Of a stretch of 64,000 nucleotides of DNA, positions 26,200 to 35,999 are shown one piece after another (positions within the stretch are counted from its first letter, which is position 1; the number at the start of each line of letters is the position of its first letter). This DNA comes from Paracoccus jeotgali. GTDB lineage: Bacteria; Pseudomonadota; Alphaproteobacteria; Rhodobacterales; Rhodobacteraceae. Both the position numbers and the translations under genes were made by a program. The notes beneath the pieces were generated by a model. It saw nothing but the letters and a program-made list of their open reading frames with translations. It was not told where the DNA came from and ran no database searches. The stretch spans positions 1,220,501-1,284,500 of the forward strand of contig NZ_CP025583.1 of the NCBI RefSeq assembly GCF_002865605.1, in the 5' to 3' direction.

Positions 26200-26274
26200 C
26201 TAGATGAAGGGGACCAGCGGGACGTTGCAGGCGGCCAGCGCCAGCAGCGCGGAGAGAGAGAGGATAAGGCGCAT
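26200..26274 (-). CDS. 24-residue putative lipoprotein
   Basis: An ATG at 26274 opens a 24-codon frame: MRLILSLSALLALAAC then NVPLVPFI. It has a basic start, a hydrophobic stretch and a lipobox (LAAC), leaving an 8-residue mature peptide after the lipidated Cys. The stop lies 8 bases before the start of the ArsC-like gene, so the two may be co-transcribed. The ribosome site is weak. I think similar minimal lipoproteins exist in Rhodobacterales, but I cannot confirm this here. Confidence 0.55.
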   Translation of the reverse strand: MRLILSLSALLALAACNVPLVPFI

Positions 26275-26367
26275 TTTGCGGCTTTCGTTAAGGGCGTCGG
26301 GCCGCAGTATCGCCGCCCTGCCCCGGCGCGTCCAGCCATGCCAAGCCAGGATCCGGTCCGTGACAGC

Positions 26368-27660
26368 CTAGCTGTCGTGACTGTGATCGATCCCTGCGCG
26401 CAGCCGGCGCAGACCGAACCAGACGAGGCCCACCACCAGCGGCGTCGCCATCGCCATGACCACCGCCTTGTCGACCCCTGCCCCCATGGCCAGCGGTGCG
26501 GCCAGATATCCCACTAGCCCGACCGCGTAATAGCTGATCGCGACGACGGACAGCCCCTCGACCGTGTGCTGTAGGCGCAGTTGCAGTTCGGACCGCCGGT
26601 CCATGCTGGCCAGCAGCAGCTGGTTCTGGCCGCTGCGGTCGACCTCGACCCGGGTGCGCAGCAATTCGCCGGCCCGGCCGGTGCGTTCCAGCATCTGCGA
26701 CAGCCGCGCCTCGGCCGAGCGTGCGGTCCGCATGGCGGGATCGTAGCGGCGCGACATGAACTCGCCCAGCAATTGCCGATCCTTGTAGCGTTCCTCGCGC
26801 AGGGCGCGCACGCGGTCCATCACCAATGCCTCGTAAGCCCTTGTTGCGCCAAAGCGAAATGCTGACTGCGTGGCCAGCGCCTCGAGCCGCGCCGAGACCG
26901 CCAGCAGACGGTCGAGCGTGGTGGCGGCGGCGCGGCTGTCCATGCCGTCGACCATCGCGCCCAGTTCCGGCTCGAGGCTGTTCAGATGCGCGGACAGCGC
27001 GCGCGCGCGTTCAAGGCCCAGCATCGACATGGCGCGATAGGTCTCGAGTTCGCAGAGCCGCTGGATGATGCGCCCGGTGCGCCCGGCGCCGGTATCGGGG
27101 CGCAGAAACACTGCGAAACGCATCCAGCCATTCGGGTCGATGCGGAAATCCGAGGCGACGAGCGCCGAGCGGTCCAGCACCCAGAACGCCGCCAGGCTGT
27201 CGCGGCTGAACCACTCGCCAAGGGCGGCGTCCACCTGCGACAGGTCGTCGGGCAGATGCTCGAGGCGGATCATCGCCGCCGTCACCCGCCGCCCCGGCGC
27301 CAGCGCCTGCCAGTCCTGCGAGAAGACCTCCGCCGAGGCCGGATCAAACGGCGTCTCGGGCAGTCCCTCGGCGATGGCGGTATAGCTGACGAACTCGGTA
27401 TGGCTTTCCCAGATCAGATCGTGCCGACCGATCCGGGCGGTGTAATGGCCGCCATCGGCCGAGGGCTGCGGCGCGCCGTGGCGGTCGGTCAGGATCGCAA
27501 GATGGTCCAGATCGCGCGTGCGGTCGCGGCCGGCGGCGTCGCGGGGTTCCTTGAACGCCAGATAGACCGCGTGGCAGGGCGCCAGGATGCGGGGCGAGGG
27601 TCGGGCATGCAGCTCGTTCACAAGCGCATTGCGCAGCGGATGGTCGATGGTGCGGTCCAT
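26368..27660 (-). CDS. DUF3422 family membrane-anchored protein
   Basis: A 430-residue protein of the DUF3422 family. The hallmark start is DHPLRNALVNELHARPSPRI, followed by HLAILTDRHG, WESHTEFVSYTAI, a long alpha-helical middle part (residues 215-360) rich in Arg/Glu/Leu that should form coiled coil, and two membrane helices near the C-terminus (SVVAISYYAVGLVGYLAAPL and AVVMAMATPLVVGLVWFGL). The function is unknown; the fold recalls CorA-like proteins with a cytosolic helical body and a C-terminal hairpin, which is only an analogy. It is transcribed away from the L,D-transpeptidase gene. Confidence 0.9.
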   Translation of the reverse strand: MDRTIDHPLRNALVNELHARPSPRILAPCHAVYLAFKEPRDAAGRDRTRDLDHLAILTDRHGAPQPSADGGHYTARIGRHDLIWESHTEFVSYTAIAEGLPETPFDPASAEVFSQDWQALAPGRRVTAAMIRLEHLPDDLSQVDAALGEWFSRDSLAAFWVLDRSALVASDFRIDPNGWMRFAVFLRPDTGAGRTGRIIQRLCELETYRAMSMLGLERARALSAHLNSLEPELGAMVDGMDSRAAATTLDRLLAVSARLEALATQSAFRFGATRAYEALVMDRVRALREERYKDRQLLGEFMSRRYDPAMRTARSAEARLSQMLERTGRAGELLRTRVEVDRSGQNQLLLASMDRRSELQLRLQHTVEGLSVVAISYYAVGLVGYLAAPLAMGAGVDKAVVMAMATPLVVGLVWFGLRRLRAGIDHSHDS

Positions 27661-27801
27661 GGCCCGGACGCTAGCCCGCCCCGCGCGGCAGGGACAGCAT
27701 CAGATTTCGCACTGGCTGACGCCGCTGTGATGCGTGGCCGCATTGCACCATCGACCCCATCGCGTCACATTGGCGCAAAGAAGAAATGAATGAGGGCAGG
27801 C

Positions 27802-28314
27802 ATGAGACGCGATTTTCTGAAGCTGATGCTGGGCGGCGCGGGGCTGCTGGCGCTGGCCAGCTGTTCGACCCGCGACCCCAAGTTCAAGACCTATTCCGGC
27901 CCGCCGGTCACGCGCATCGACGTGTTCAAGTCGCGCCGGGTGATGACCTTCTATTCTGGCAGCCGCCCGATCAAGAGCTATAATTTCGGCCTCGGTTTCG
28001 CGCCGCAGGGGCACAAGGATTACGAAGGCGACGGCAAGACGCCCGAAGGACTGTATTACATCGACCGCCGCAACCCCAACAGCCGCTATCACCTCTCGGT
28101 CGGGATCTCGTATCCGAACGAGCAGGACAAGGCGCGCGCGCTGGCCGAGGGCGTGCAGGTCGGCAGCGACATCTTTATCCACGGCCAAGGCCCCGAGGGG
28201 CGCGCGGCGCGGGTGCGCGACTGGACGGTGGGCTGCATCGCCGTCACCGATGCGGAAATCGAGGATATCTATGCGATGGTCCCCGACGGCACGCCGATCA
28301 TGATCTATCCCTGA
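27802..28314 (+). CDS. L,D-transpeptidase family lipoprotein
   Basis: A 170-residue YkuD-domain protein. The N-terminus RRDFLKLMLGGAGLLALASC is a signal with a lipobox (LASC), so the enzyme should be lipid-anchored. VTRIDVFKSRRVMTFYSG opens the catalytic domain, and KTPEGLYYID, FIHGQ and VGCIAVTDAEI carry the conserved His and the Cys nucleophile (HG-x-GCI arrangement). Such enzymes form 3-3 peptidoglycan crosslinks or attach proteins to the wall. The ATG at 27802 is favoured because GAGGGCAGG lies directly upstream; an ATG four codons earlier is possible. A bidirectional terminator follows. Confidence 0.9.
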   Translation: MRRDFLKLMLGGAGLLALASCSTRDPKFKTYSGPPVTRIDVFKSRRVMTFYSGSRPIKSYNFGLGFAPQGHKDYEGDGKTPEGLYYIDRRNPNSRYHLSVGISYPNEQDKARALAEGVQVGSDIFIHGQGPEGRAARVRDWTVGCIAVTDAEIEDIYAMVPDGTPIMIYP

Positions 28315-28339
28315 GCCGGTCAACCCCGGCGAAACGAAA

Positions 28340-28376
28340 ACGGCCCCGCCAGCGATTGGCAGGGCCGTGTCTTTTT
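28340..28376. terminator. Bidirectional rho-independent terminator
   Basis: ACGGCCCCGCCA (28340-28351) pairs with TGGCAGGGCCGT (28357-28368) apart from one G-U pair. GTCTTTTT follows on the plus strand, and on the minus strand TTTTCGTTT follows. It serves both the L,D-transpeptidase gene and pntB, which converge here. Confidence 0.88.
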
Positions 28377-28389
28377 GCGGTTGGGCCGA

Positions 28390-29952
28390 TCAGTCGATCA
28401 GCGGCAGCAGCGCGTTGATCGAATCCTTGGCGTCGCCATAGAACATCCGGGTGTTGTCCTTGAAGAACAGCGGGTTCTCGATCCCCGAGTAACCGGTCCC
28501 CTGCCCCCGCTTGGACACGAACACCTGCTTGGCCTTCCACACTTCCAGCACCGGCATCCCGGCGATGGGGCTGTTCGGGTCGTCCTGCGCGGCCGGGTTC
28601 ACGATGTCGTTCGAGCCGATGACAATGACGACGTCGGTGCTGGGGAAATCATCGTTGATCTCGTCCATCTCCATGACGATGTCATAGGGCACCTTGGCCT
28701 CGGCCAGCAACACGTTCATGTGGCCCGGCAGGCGACCGGCGACGGGGTGGATGGCAAAACGCACGTTCTTGCCCTGCGCACGCAGCTTGCGGGTCAACTC
28801 GCTGACGGCGCTCTGCGCTTGCGCGACGGCCATGCCATAGCCGGGAACGATGATGACCTCGTCGGCCTCGTTCAGCGCATTGGCCACGCCCTCGGCGTCG
28901 ATGGCGATCTGCTCGCCCTCGATCTCCATCGCGGGGCCGGTCTCGCCGCCGAAGCCGCCCAGGATCACGCTGATGAAGTTGCGGTTCATCGCCTTGCACA
29001 TGATGTAGGACAGGATCGCACCCGAAGAACCGACCAGCGCACCGACCACGATCAGCAGGTCGTTGCCGAGCGTAAAGCCGATCATCGCCGCCGCCCAGCC
29101 GGAATAGCTGTTCAGCATCGACACCACGACCGGCATGTCGGCGCCGCCGATGCCCATGATCAGGTGATAGCCGATGAAGAAGGCCGCGATGGCGATGATG
29201 ATCAGCCACAGCACCGCCGGACCGATGGCCGCCGCGTAAAGAAGCGTCGCCAGCAGCGCGATGGCGGCGGCACCGGCGTTCAGCGCGTGACCACCGGGCA
29301 GCTTGCGCGGCTTGCCGTCGATGCGTCCGGCCAGCTTGCCATAGGCCACGACCGAGCCGGTGAAGGTCACCGCACCGATGAAGATGCCGAGCGCGACCTC
29401 GATCTTGAGCATGGCGATCTCGCCCGGGGTCTTGTGCGCCAGCACGGCGGCAAAGCCCTTAAGCTCGGACAGGCGCTGCACGACGCGCAGCATGGCGTCG
29501 GGATCGGTCACGCCGCGCAGGCTGGCATTGGCGCGCGCCAGCAGCTCCTGCAGGCGGCCCAGCTCGAACTGGGCGTTGAAGCCCACGAACACGGCCGCCA
29601 GACCGACCAGCGAGTGCATGGCCGCGACAAGCTGCGGCATCTCGGTCATCTGCACGCGCTTGGCGACGACCCAGCCGATGGCCCCGCCGACCGCCAGCAG
29701 GATCAGCGACAGCAGCCAGTTGCCGGAACCGGGACCGATCAGCGTCGCCAGCACCGCCAGCGTCATGCCGACGATGCCGTACCAGACCGCGCGCTTGGCG
29801 CTTTCCTGCCCGGACAGCCCGCCAAGCGCCAGAATGAACAGCACCGCCGCGACCACATAGGCGGCGCCGGTCAGACCATAGCCCGCGACCTGCGCCAGAC
29901 CGTCGGCCGGGGCTGCGATAACCTGCTCCATCGGGTGAATATCTTCCTGCAT
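28390..29952 (-). CDS. pntB: Proton-translocating transhydrogenase, beta subunit
   Basis: A 520-residue inner-membrane subunit that couples proton flow to hydride transfer from NADH to NADP+. About nine helices are followed by the cytosolic NADP-binding domain III. Visible landmarks are [62 protein letters not shown] (dinucleotide fold), [18 protein letters not shown] and [19 protein letters not shown]. It lies 13 bases after pntA and is closed by a terminator. Together with pntA it supplies NADPH for biosynthesis and redox defence. Confidence 0.97.
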   Translation of the reverse strand: MQEDIHPMEQVIAAPADGLAQVAGYGLTGAAYVVAAVLFILALGGLSGQESAKRAVWYGIVGMTLAVLATLIGPGSGNWLLSLILLAVGGAIGWVVAKRVQMTEMPQLVAAMHSLVGLAAVFVGFNAQFELGRLQELLARANASLRGVTDPDAMLRVVQRLSELKGFAAVLAHKTPGEIAMLKIEVALGIFIGAVTFTGSVVAYGKLAGRIDGKPRKLPGGHALNAGAAAIALLATLLYAAAIGPAVLWLIIIAIAAFFIGYHLIMGIGGADMPVVVSMLNSYSGWAAAMIGFTLGNDLLIVVGALVGSSGAILSYIMCKAMNRNFISVILGGFGGETGPAMEIEGEQIAIDAEGVANALNEADEVIIVPGYGMAVAQAQSAVSELTRKLRAQGKNVRFAIHPVAGRLPGHMNVLLAEAKVPYDIVMEMDEINDDFPSTDVVIVIGSNDIVNPAAQDDPNSPIAGMPVLEVWKAKQVFVSKRGQGTGYSGIENPLFFKDNTRMFYGDAKDSINALLPLID

Positions 29953-29965
29953 CTTGTTGTTCCCC

Positions 29966-31540
29966 TCAGGATTTCTGGAACATGGCCAGCATCCGGCGCG
30001 TCACCAGAAAGCCGCCGAAAATGTTCACGCCGGCCATCAGCACCGACAGCGCCGCCAGCACCACGATCAGCCCGCCGCCCGAGCCGATCTGCATCAGCGC
30101 GCCCACGATGATGATCGAGGAGATGGCATTCGTGATCGCCATCAGCGGCGTGTGCAGCGAGTGGCTGACATTCCAGATGACCTGAAAGCCGATGAACACC
30201 GCCAGAACGAAGACGATGAAATGCTGCATGAAGCTGGCCGGGGCCAGCAGACCGACCAGCAGCATCAGCGCGCCGCCCACGGTCAGCAGCGTCACCTGAC
30301 GCCGGGTCTGGTCGCGGAACAGCTGCATTTCCTGCTCGCGCCGCTCGGCCGGGGTCAGTTCGCGCTTCTTCTCGCGCGGCTTCTGCGCGGCGATGGCGGC
30401 GATCTTGGGCGGCGGCGGCGGATAGGTGATGTCGCCGTCATGGGTGACGGTCGCGCCCCGGATCACGTCGTCATCCATGTTGTGCTGGATCACGCCGTCC
30501 TTGCCGGGGGTCAGGTCGGTCATGAAATGGCGGACGTTGTTGCCATAGAGTTCCGAGGACTGCGCCGCCATGCGCGACGGGAAATCGGTATAGCCGACGA
30601 TGGTGACGTCGTTTTCGGTGATGAACTTCTCGTCCGGGATGGTCAGCTCGCAGTTGCCGCCCTTTTCGGCCGCCAGATCAACGATGACGCTGCCGGGCTT
30701 CATCGCCTCGACCATGTCGCGGGTCCAGAGAACCGGCGCGTCGCGGCCGGGGATCAGCGCGGTGGTGATGACGATGTCCACCTGCGGCGCCAGTTCGCGG
30801 AACTTGGCAAGCTGCTTTTCGCGGAATTCCGGGCTGGATGGCGCGGCATAGCCGCCGGTGGCAGCGCCGTCCTGCGTCGGCTCGTCGAATTCGAGATAGA
30901 CGAACTCGGCGCCCATGCTCTCGATCTGCTCGGCGACCTCGGGCCGGACGTCAAAGGCCAAAACCTGCGCGCCAAGGCTGACCGCGGTGCCGATGGCAGC
31001 AAGCCCCGCCACGCCCGCGCCGACCACCAGCACCCGCGCCGGCGGCACCTTGCCCGCCGCCGTGACCTGGCCGGTGAAGAAGCGGCCGAAATTGTTGGCG
31101 GCTTCGATCACCGCGCGATAGCCGGCGATATTGGCCATGGACGACAGCGCGTCCATTTTCTGCGCCCGGCTGATGCGCGGCACCATGTCCATGGCGATGG
31201 CGGTCACGCCCTGCGCCCGCGCCTTTTCCAGCAGTTCCGGGTTCTGCGCCGGATAGAAATGCGAGATCACCGTCTGCCCGTCGCGCATCCGCTCGATTTC
31301 CGCGTCGCTCGGCGGGCGCACCTTGGCCACCACATCGACCGCCGCCGTCAGCGAGGCGGCGTCGGGATGCACGGTCACGCCCGCAGCTTCATAGGCCGCG
31401 TCGGAAAAGCCCGCCCGCGCGCCGGCCCCGGATTCGATGTGAACCTCGTGGCCGAGCTTTTTCAGATGCGCGGTCGATGCGGGGGTGATCGCCACCCGCG
31501 CCTCGCCGTCATGGGTTTCCTTCAAGGCGCCGATCTTCAT
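29966..31540 (-). CDS. pntA: Proton-translocating transhydrogenase, alpha subunit
   Basis: A 524-residue fused alpha subunit. Domain I (NAD-binding) begins [19 protein letters not shown] and has [38 protein letters not shown] and [17 protein letters not shown]. After a Pro-rich linker near residue 390, four membrane helices follow ([20 protein letters not shown], then [20 protein letters not shown]). In many alphaproteobacteria this subunit is split in two; here it is single, as in E. coli. I chose the ATG at 31540 because GGGGAG lies 7 bases upstream of it; the ATG at 31546 would touch that site. Confidence 0.97.
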   Translation of the reverse strand: MKIGALKETHDGEARVAITPASTAHLKKLGHEVHIESGAGARAGFSDAAYEAAGVTVHPDAASLTAAVDVVAKVRPPSDAEIERMRDGQTVISHFYPAQNPELLEKARAQGVTAIAMDMVPRISRAQKMDALSSMANIAGYRAVIEAANNFGRFFTGQVTAAGKVPPARVLVVGAGVAGLAAIGTAVSLGAQVLAFDVRPEVAEQIESMGAEFVYLEFDEPTQDGAATGGYAAPSSPEFREKQLAKFRELAPQVDIVITTALIPGRDAPVLWTRDMVEAMKPGSVIVDLAAEKGGNCELTIPDEKFITENDVTIVGYTDFPSRMAAQSSELYGNNVRHFMTDLTPGKDGVIQHNMDDDVIRGATVTHDGDITYPPPPPKIAAIAAQKPREKKRELTPAERREQEMQLFRDQTRRQVTLLTVGGALMLLVGLLAPASFMQHFIVFVLAVFIGFQVIWNVSHSLHTPLMAITNAISSIIIVGALMQIGSGGGLIVVLAALSVLMAGVNIFGGFLVTRRMLAMFQKS

Positions 31541-31726
31541 CGCCATCTCCCCTGTGATGTCGCTTGAGGCTGTCTAGCATTGCGAAATTGCGGTTCACAA
31601 GCCGCGCCCGGCCGGTTTTGCGTCGTGACAGGCGTTTCGCCGGTTATTTTGTTGCGGCGCAGCAGGATCGGCGGGCGAAACAGGCTCACGCAGCGGTCGC
31701 GACGACGTGATCGCCGCGCCGAGAGC

Positions 31727-31764
31727 AAAAAAAAATCCGCCGCACCCGGTTCGGGGTGCGGCGG
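31727..31764 (-). terminator. Strong rho-independent terminator
   Basis: On the minus strand CCGCCGCACCC, a 6-nt loop and GGGTGCGGCGG form a perfect 11-bp stem, one A follows, then nine T (31735-31727). It ends the gene at 31788-32282 and insulates pntA. Confidence 0.95.
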
Positions 31765-31787
31765 CGAGTGGTGCGCGTCGGACCGGA

Positions 31788-32282
31788 TCAGTTGGCCGGT
31801 GCGGGCGTCGTTTCTGCAGCCGTGTCGGCGGCGGCGTCTGCATCGGCGGCCGCGGCCTCGGCTTCGGCGGCGGCTTCGGCAGCCTCGTCCGCGCTTTCCT
31901 CGGCGCTTTCGGCGGCGGTGTCAGCCGTATCGGCGGCCGCATCGGTCGTGGCGGCGGTATCGTCCACGGCCGGCGTCGCGGGCACGGTCTCGACCGGCTC
32001 GACCGGGGTGTCGGTGTCCGGGATCACGACGGTGGTGTCGTTGGTGGTCGTCTCGGTGGTCACGTCGGCGGCAGGCGCATCGGCGGCCGGCTGTTCGACG
32101 GCGGGTTCCTCGACCACGACGGTGTCGTTGCTGCCCATCCAGCGGGTCAGAACGAAATAGGCAAGCGCCAGTGCCAGCAGGATCCCGATGATCAGCGGCA
32201 GCGGCGAGGAACGCTTTTCGACCGGCTCGACATAGGTCTCGCGCGGGGTGGTTTTGTTAGGATCGTTGGGATCATAGGCCAT
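31788..32282 (-). CDS. Single-pass membrane protein, Ala/Thr/Glu-rich tail
   Basis: A 164-residue protein of no named family. It begins MAYDPNDPNKTTPRETYVEP, a cytosolic leader, followed by one membrane helix (LPLIIGILLALALAYFVLTR, about residues 26-45) and a long low-complexity acidic tail built from Ala, Asp, Glu, Thr and Val, ending DTAAETTPAPAN. The tail should be periplasmic and unfolded or rod-like. AAGGAG lies 7 bases upstream of the ATG at 32282, which sets the start. The gene stands alone, divergent from pepN and with its own terminator. A spacer or envelope-anchoring role is a guess. Confidence 0.75.
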   Translation of the reverse strand: MAYDPNDPNKTTPRETYVEPVEKRSSPLPLIIGILLALALAYFVLTRWMGSNDTVVVEEPAVEQPAADAPAADVTTETTTNDTTVVIPDTDTPVEPVETVPATPAVDDTAATTDAAADTADTAAESAEESADEAAEAAAEAEAAAADADAAADTAAETTPAPAN

Positions 32283-32427
32283 CGGGCACTCCTTGAAAAT
32301 TCCGCCTGGGCGCCGTTCGCGAGGCATGAGGCCCCCTCGGGCGCCTTGCGGGACGGCTATCCTGCGCTTAACTCGGGCGCAACGGGTCAAGTTCCCCGAA
32401 ACGCAGCATTTCCATGAAAGGCATCCG

Positions 32428-34998
32428 ATGAACGCCTCGCACCCTGTCCCCGCACCGCAACGGCTGGAAGATTACCGGCCTTATCCTTTTGCGATCAAAG
32501 AGGTTCGGCTGGATGTCACGCTGGACCCGCAGGCCAGCCGCGTGCGGGCCGACCTGGACCTGACGCGGCAGCATGACGGCGATCTGGTGCTGGATATCGG
32601 CAAGGCCGTGACGCTGGACCGGCTTGCGGTGGACGGCAGCGATCTGGACGCCGCTGACTGGACGCGCAAGGGCGAGACGCTGACCATCCACCGCGCCCTG
32701 CCCCAGAGCTTTACCCTGTCGAGCGAGGTCACCATCGACCCCGCCGCCAACACCACCTGCGAGGGGCTGTATCTGTCCGGCGGCATCTTCTGCACCCAAT
32801 GCGAGGCCGAAGGGTTCCGCCACATCACGCCTTATCCCGACCGCCCGGACGTCATGGCGCCCTTCAAGGTCACCATCCACTCGGACCTGCCGGTGCTGCT
32901 GTCGAACGGCAACCCGGTCGCGCAGGCGCCGGGGCGCGCCGAATGGTCGGACCCCTGGCCGAAACCCCCCTATCTTTTCGCGCTTGTCGCGGGCGATCTG
33001 CGCGCCATCAGCGACACCTTCACCACCATGTCGGGCCGCGAGGTCGATCTGAACGTCTGGGTGCGTCCGGGCGACGAAGATCGCGCGGGCTACGCCATGG
33101 ACAGCCTGATCCGCGCGATGAGATGGGACGAGCGCGTCTATGGCCGCGAATATGATCTGGACGTGTTCAACATCGTCGCGGTCGATGATTTCAACATGGG
33201 GGCCATGGAAAACAAGGGGTTGAACATCTTCAACTCGAAACTGGTGCTGGCCTCGCCCGAGACGGCGACCGATGGCGATTACGAGCGCATCGAAAGCGTG
33301 ATCGCGCATGAATATTTCCACAACTGGACCGGCAACCGCATCACCTGCCGCGACTGGTTCCAGCTTTGCCTCAAGGAAGGGCTGACGGTCTTTCGCGACC
33401 AGCAATTCACCTCGGACATGCGAAGCGCGGCGGTGAAGCGGATCGACGATGTGGTGACGCTGCGCGCGCGCCAGTTCCGCGAGGATCAGGGCCCGCTGGC
33501 CCATCCGGTGCGCCCCGACAGCTATGTCGAGATCAACAATTTCTACACCGCGACCGTCTATGAAAAAGGCGCCGAGGTGATCGGCATGTTGAAGCGTCTG
33601 GTCGGGGATGAGGGCTATGCCAAGGCGCTGGACCTGTATTTCGAACGGCACGACGGCGACGCGGCCACCATCGAGGACTGGCTGAAGGTGTTCGAGGACG
33701 CGACCGGCCGCGATCTGGCGCAGTTCAAGCGCTGGTATACCGACGCCGGCACCCCGATCGTCACGATGAAGGAGGACTGGGACGCGGAACACGGCGTGCT
33801 GACGCTGAGTTTCAGTCAGCAGACCCCGTCCACGCCGGGGCAGACCGACAAGCCGCCGCGCGTGATCCCGATGGCGGTAGGCCTGATCTCGCCCAATGGC
33901 GACGAGGTTCTGCCGACCCAGATGCTCGAGATCGATCAGGCCGAGCAGAGCTTCCGCTTTGACGGGCTGGCGACGCGGCCGATGGTCTCGGCGCTGCGCG
34001 ATTTCTCGGCCCCGGTGGTGCTGCGGCGCGAGCTGACGGATGCCGACCGCGCCTTCCTGTTCGCCCATGACCGCGACCCCTTCGCGCGGTGGGAGGCCGG
34101 GCGCGATCTGGCCCGCGCGACCCTGCTGGCGATGCTGGACGGCGGCGCGCCGGGGCCGGAATATCTGGCCGCCATCGGGCGCGTGCTGGCGGATCGCGAC
34201 GCCGATCCGGCCTTTCTGGCGCTCTGCCTGCGCCTGCCCTCGGCCGAGGAACTGGCCCAGGCCCGCAGCGAGGCCGGTCACACGCCCGACCCCGACGCCA
34301 TCCATGCCGTGCGCGAGGAATTGGCATCCGTCATCGCCCGCACCCATCAGGCCGAGCTCGACCGCGTGCTGACCGACACCGTCCCGGCGGGGGATTATTC
34401 CCCCGATGCGGGTCAGGCGGGGCTGCGGGCACTGCGACTGGCGGCACTCGGGCTGGTGACGCGGATCGACGGCGGCGCACGCGCGCAGGCGATCTATGAC
34501 GGCGCCACCAACATGACGGAACGCGCGGGCGCGCTGGCGGCGCTGATCGCCGCCGGTGCCGGGCAGGACGCCGTGGCTGATTTCCATGACCGCTTCAAGG
34601 ATGTGCGGCTGGTGGTGGATATGTGGTTCATGCTGCAGGCGGCGAATGCGCGGCCCGACCGCGCGGTGCCGCTGGCGCGCGAGCTGGCGGCGCATCCCGA
34701 TTTCGACTGGAAGAACCCGAACCGCTTCCGCGCCCTGATCGGCGGGCTGTCGGCGAACCATGCGGGCTTCCATGCCGCCGATGGCAGCGGTTACGACTTC
34801 CTCGCCGATTGGCTGCTGCGCGTCGATGCGGTGAACCCGCAGATCGCGGCCCGGATGTCGGGCGCCTTCGAGACCTGGGCCCGCTATGACGAGACCCGCA
34901 AGGCCCACGCCAAGGCCGCCCTCGACCGCATCCTGGCCACCCCGGATCTGTCGCGCAACCTGGCCGAGATGGCCGGCCGCATCCGCGGCGCGGCGTGA
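32428..34998 (+). CDS. pepN: Aminopeptidase N (M1 family)
   Basis: An 856-residue zinc metallopeptidase that removes N-terminal residues from peptides in the cytoplasm. The exopeptidase motif is in FNMGAMENKGLNIFN and the zinc site in VIAHEYFHNWTGNRITCR, with the downstream Glu in LCLKEGLTVFRDQQFTSDM. The N-terminal beta domain begins RLEDYRPYPFAIKEVRLDVT, and the C-terminal helical domain ends with AHAKAALDRILATPDLSRNL. The length fits the proteobacterial PepN type. AAAGGCATCCG precedes the ATG at 32428; in-frame codons further upstream run into the promoter of the divergent membrane protein. Confidence 0.97.
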   Translation: MNASHPVPAPQRLEDYRPYPFAIKEVRLDVTLDPQASRVRADLDLTRQHDGDLVLDIGKAVTLDRLAVDGSDLDAADWTRKGETLTIHRALPQSFTLSSEVTIDPAANTTCEGLYLSGGIFCTQCEAEGFRHITPYPDRPDVMAPFKVTIHSDLPVLLSNGNPVAQAPGRAEWSDPWPKPPYLFALVAGDLRAISDTFTTMSGREVDLNVWVRPGDEDRAGYAMDSLIRAMRWDERVYGREYDLDVFNIVAVDDFNMGAMENKGLNIFNSKLVLASPETATDGDYERIESVIAHEYFHNWTGNRITCRDWFQLCLKEGLTVFRDQQFTSDMRSAAVKRIDDVVTLRARQFREDQGPLAHPVRPDSYVEINNFYTATVYEKGAEVIGMLKRLVGDEGYAKALDLYFERHDGDAATIEDWLKVFEDATGRDLAQFKRWYTDAGTPIVTMKEDWDAEHGVLTLSFSQQTPSTPGQTDKPPRVIPMAVGLISPNGDEVLPTQMLEIDQAEQSFRFDGLATRPMVSALRDFSAPVVLRRELTDADRAFLFAHDRDPFARWEAGRDLARATLLAMLDGGAPGPEYLAAIGRVLADRDADPAFLALCLRLPSAEELAQARSEAGHTPDPDAIHAVREELASVIARTHQAELDRVLTDTVPAGDYSPDAGQAGLRALRLAALGLVTRIDGGARAQAIYDGATNMTERAGALAALIAAGAGQDAVADFHDRFKDVRLVVDMWFMLQAANARPDRAVPLARELAAHPDFDWKNPNRFRALIGGLSANHAGFHAADGSGYDFLADWLLRVDAVNPQIAARMSGAFETWARYDETRKAHAKAALDRILATPDLSRNLAEMAGRIRGAA

Positions 34999-35057
34999 GC
35001 CACAGCCCGCGCGCGGCCCCTTGCGGTTGCGCGCGGGCAAGGTGATAAACTGACCCC

Positions 35058-35957
35058 ATGACGCACCGGCTCGACCAGTCCCGTGACGAGATGCAGCGCC
35101 GTCTCGACCCGCTTATCGCCGAGCGCGCGCCCTGGCTCTATTCCGGCAAGCCCCATCACAATGCCGCGCGGCGGCTGCTGATGCGGATGCTGGGCTATCC
35201 GCGGACGCTGGATCTGGGTGCCGAGTTCCGCGACCAGCCCACCGCAGACATCTTCGCGCGCATGGACGAGATGATCATCCGTGATCTCGAGGTGGCGGGG
35301 CTTGACCATATCCCGACCTCGGGCCCGGCGCTGATCGTGGCCAATCACCCGACCGGGATCGCGGACGGGATCGTGCTTTATTCGCTGATCGGCCGGGTCC
35401 GGCCCGACCTGTTCATCTATACCAACCACGACATTCTGCGCGTGCTGCCACAGTTGCAGGACATGATCGTGCCGGTGGAATGGCGCGTCGAAAAGCGCAG
35501 CCACGCCAAGACCCGCGCCACGATGGAGCAGACCCGCGCCTGGCTGGAACAGGACCGGATCGGGCTGATCTTTCCGTCCGGCCGGCTGGCCAAGCGGCGC
35601 GGGTTGACCCTGCACGAGCGGCCGTGGATGGCTTCGGCCGCGATGATCGCGCGGCGGATGGATGTGCCGGTGATCCCGCTGCGGATCCGGGCGCGCAACT
35701 CGATCCTGTTCTACCTGTTCGACGCGATCCACCCGACGCTGCGCGATGTGACGCTGTTCCACGAGGTGCTGAACAAGGCCGGGCAGCAATATCAGGTGAC
35801 GGTGGGGGCGCCGGTCGTGGCGCAATCCCTGCCCGGTCGCAGCGACGAGGCGATCGAGATGCTGCGCCGCATCGTGCTGGCCCTGCCCGAGCCGGTGGAC
35901 ACGCATCCGGTATCCACCTCGCGCCGGGTCAAGCGGCGCATCATCAGGCATGTCTGA
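35058..35957 (+). CDS. Lysophospholipid acyltransferase family protein
   Basis: A 299-residue PlsC-like acyltransferase. The catalytic motif appears as ALIVANHPTGIADGIVLYSL (HX4D type, with NHPTGIAD), the acyl-acceptor motif as LIFPSGRLAKRRGLTLHERP (in the position of FPEGTR), and the fourth block as DVPVIPLRIR. There are short membrane-associated helices but no signal peptide. The substrate may be a lysophosphatidic acid or an ornithine-lipid precursor; the sequence alone cannot tell. It lies 59 bases after pepN on the same strand and might be transcribed with it. Confidence 0.82.
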   Translation: MTHRLDQSRDEMQRRLDPLIAERAPWLYSGKPHHNAARRLLMRMLGYPRTLDLGAEFRDQPTADIFARMDEMIIRDLEVAGLDHIPTSGPALIVANHPTGIADGIVLYSLIGRVRPDLFIYTNHDILRVLPQLQDMIVPVEWRVEKRSHAKTRATMEQTRAWLEQDRIGLIFPSGRLAKRRGLTLHERPWMASAAMIARRMDVPVIPLRIRARNSILFYLFDAIHPTLRDVTLFHEVLNKAGQQYQVTVGAPVVAQSLPGRSDEAIEMLRRIVLALPEPVDTHPVSTSRRVKRRIIRHV

Positions 35958-35999
35958 CGTGCGGGCCGGGGACCGCACAGGCCCCCGACCAGGATCGGT

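Noticed and set aside
28375..31567. Two long plus-strand open frames opposite pntB and pntA
   Set aside because: They are antisense to transhydrogenase genes and rich in His/Gln/Arg, with no signals or motifs.
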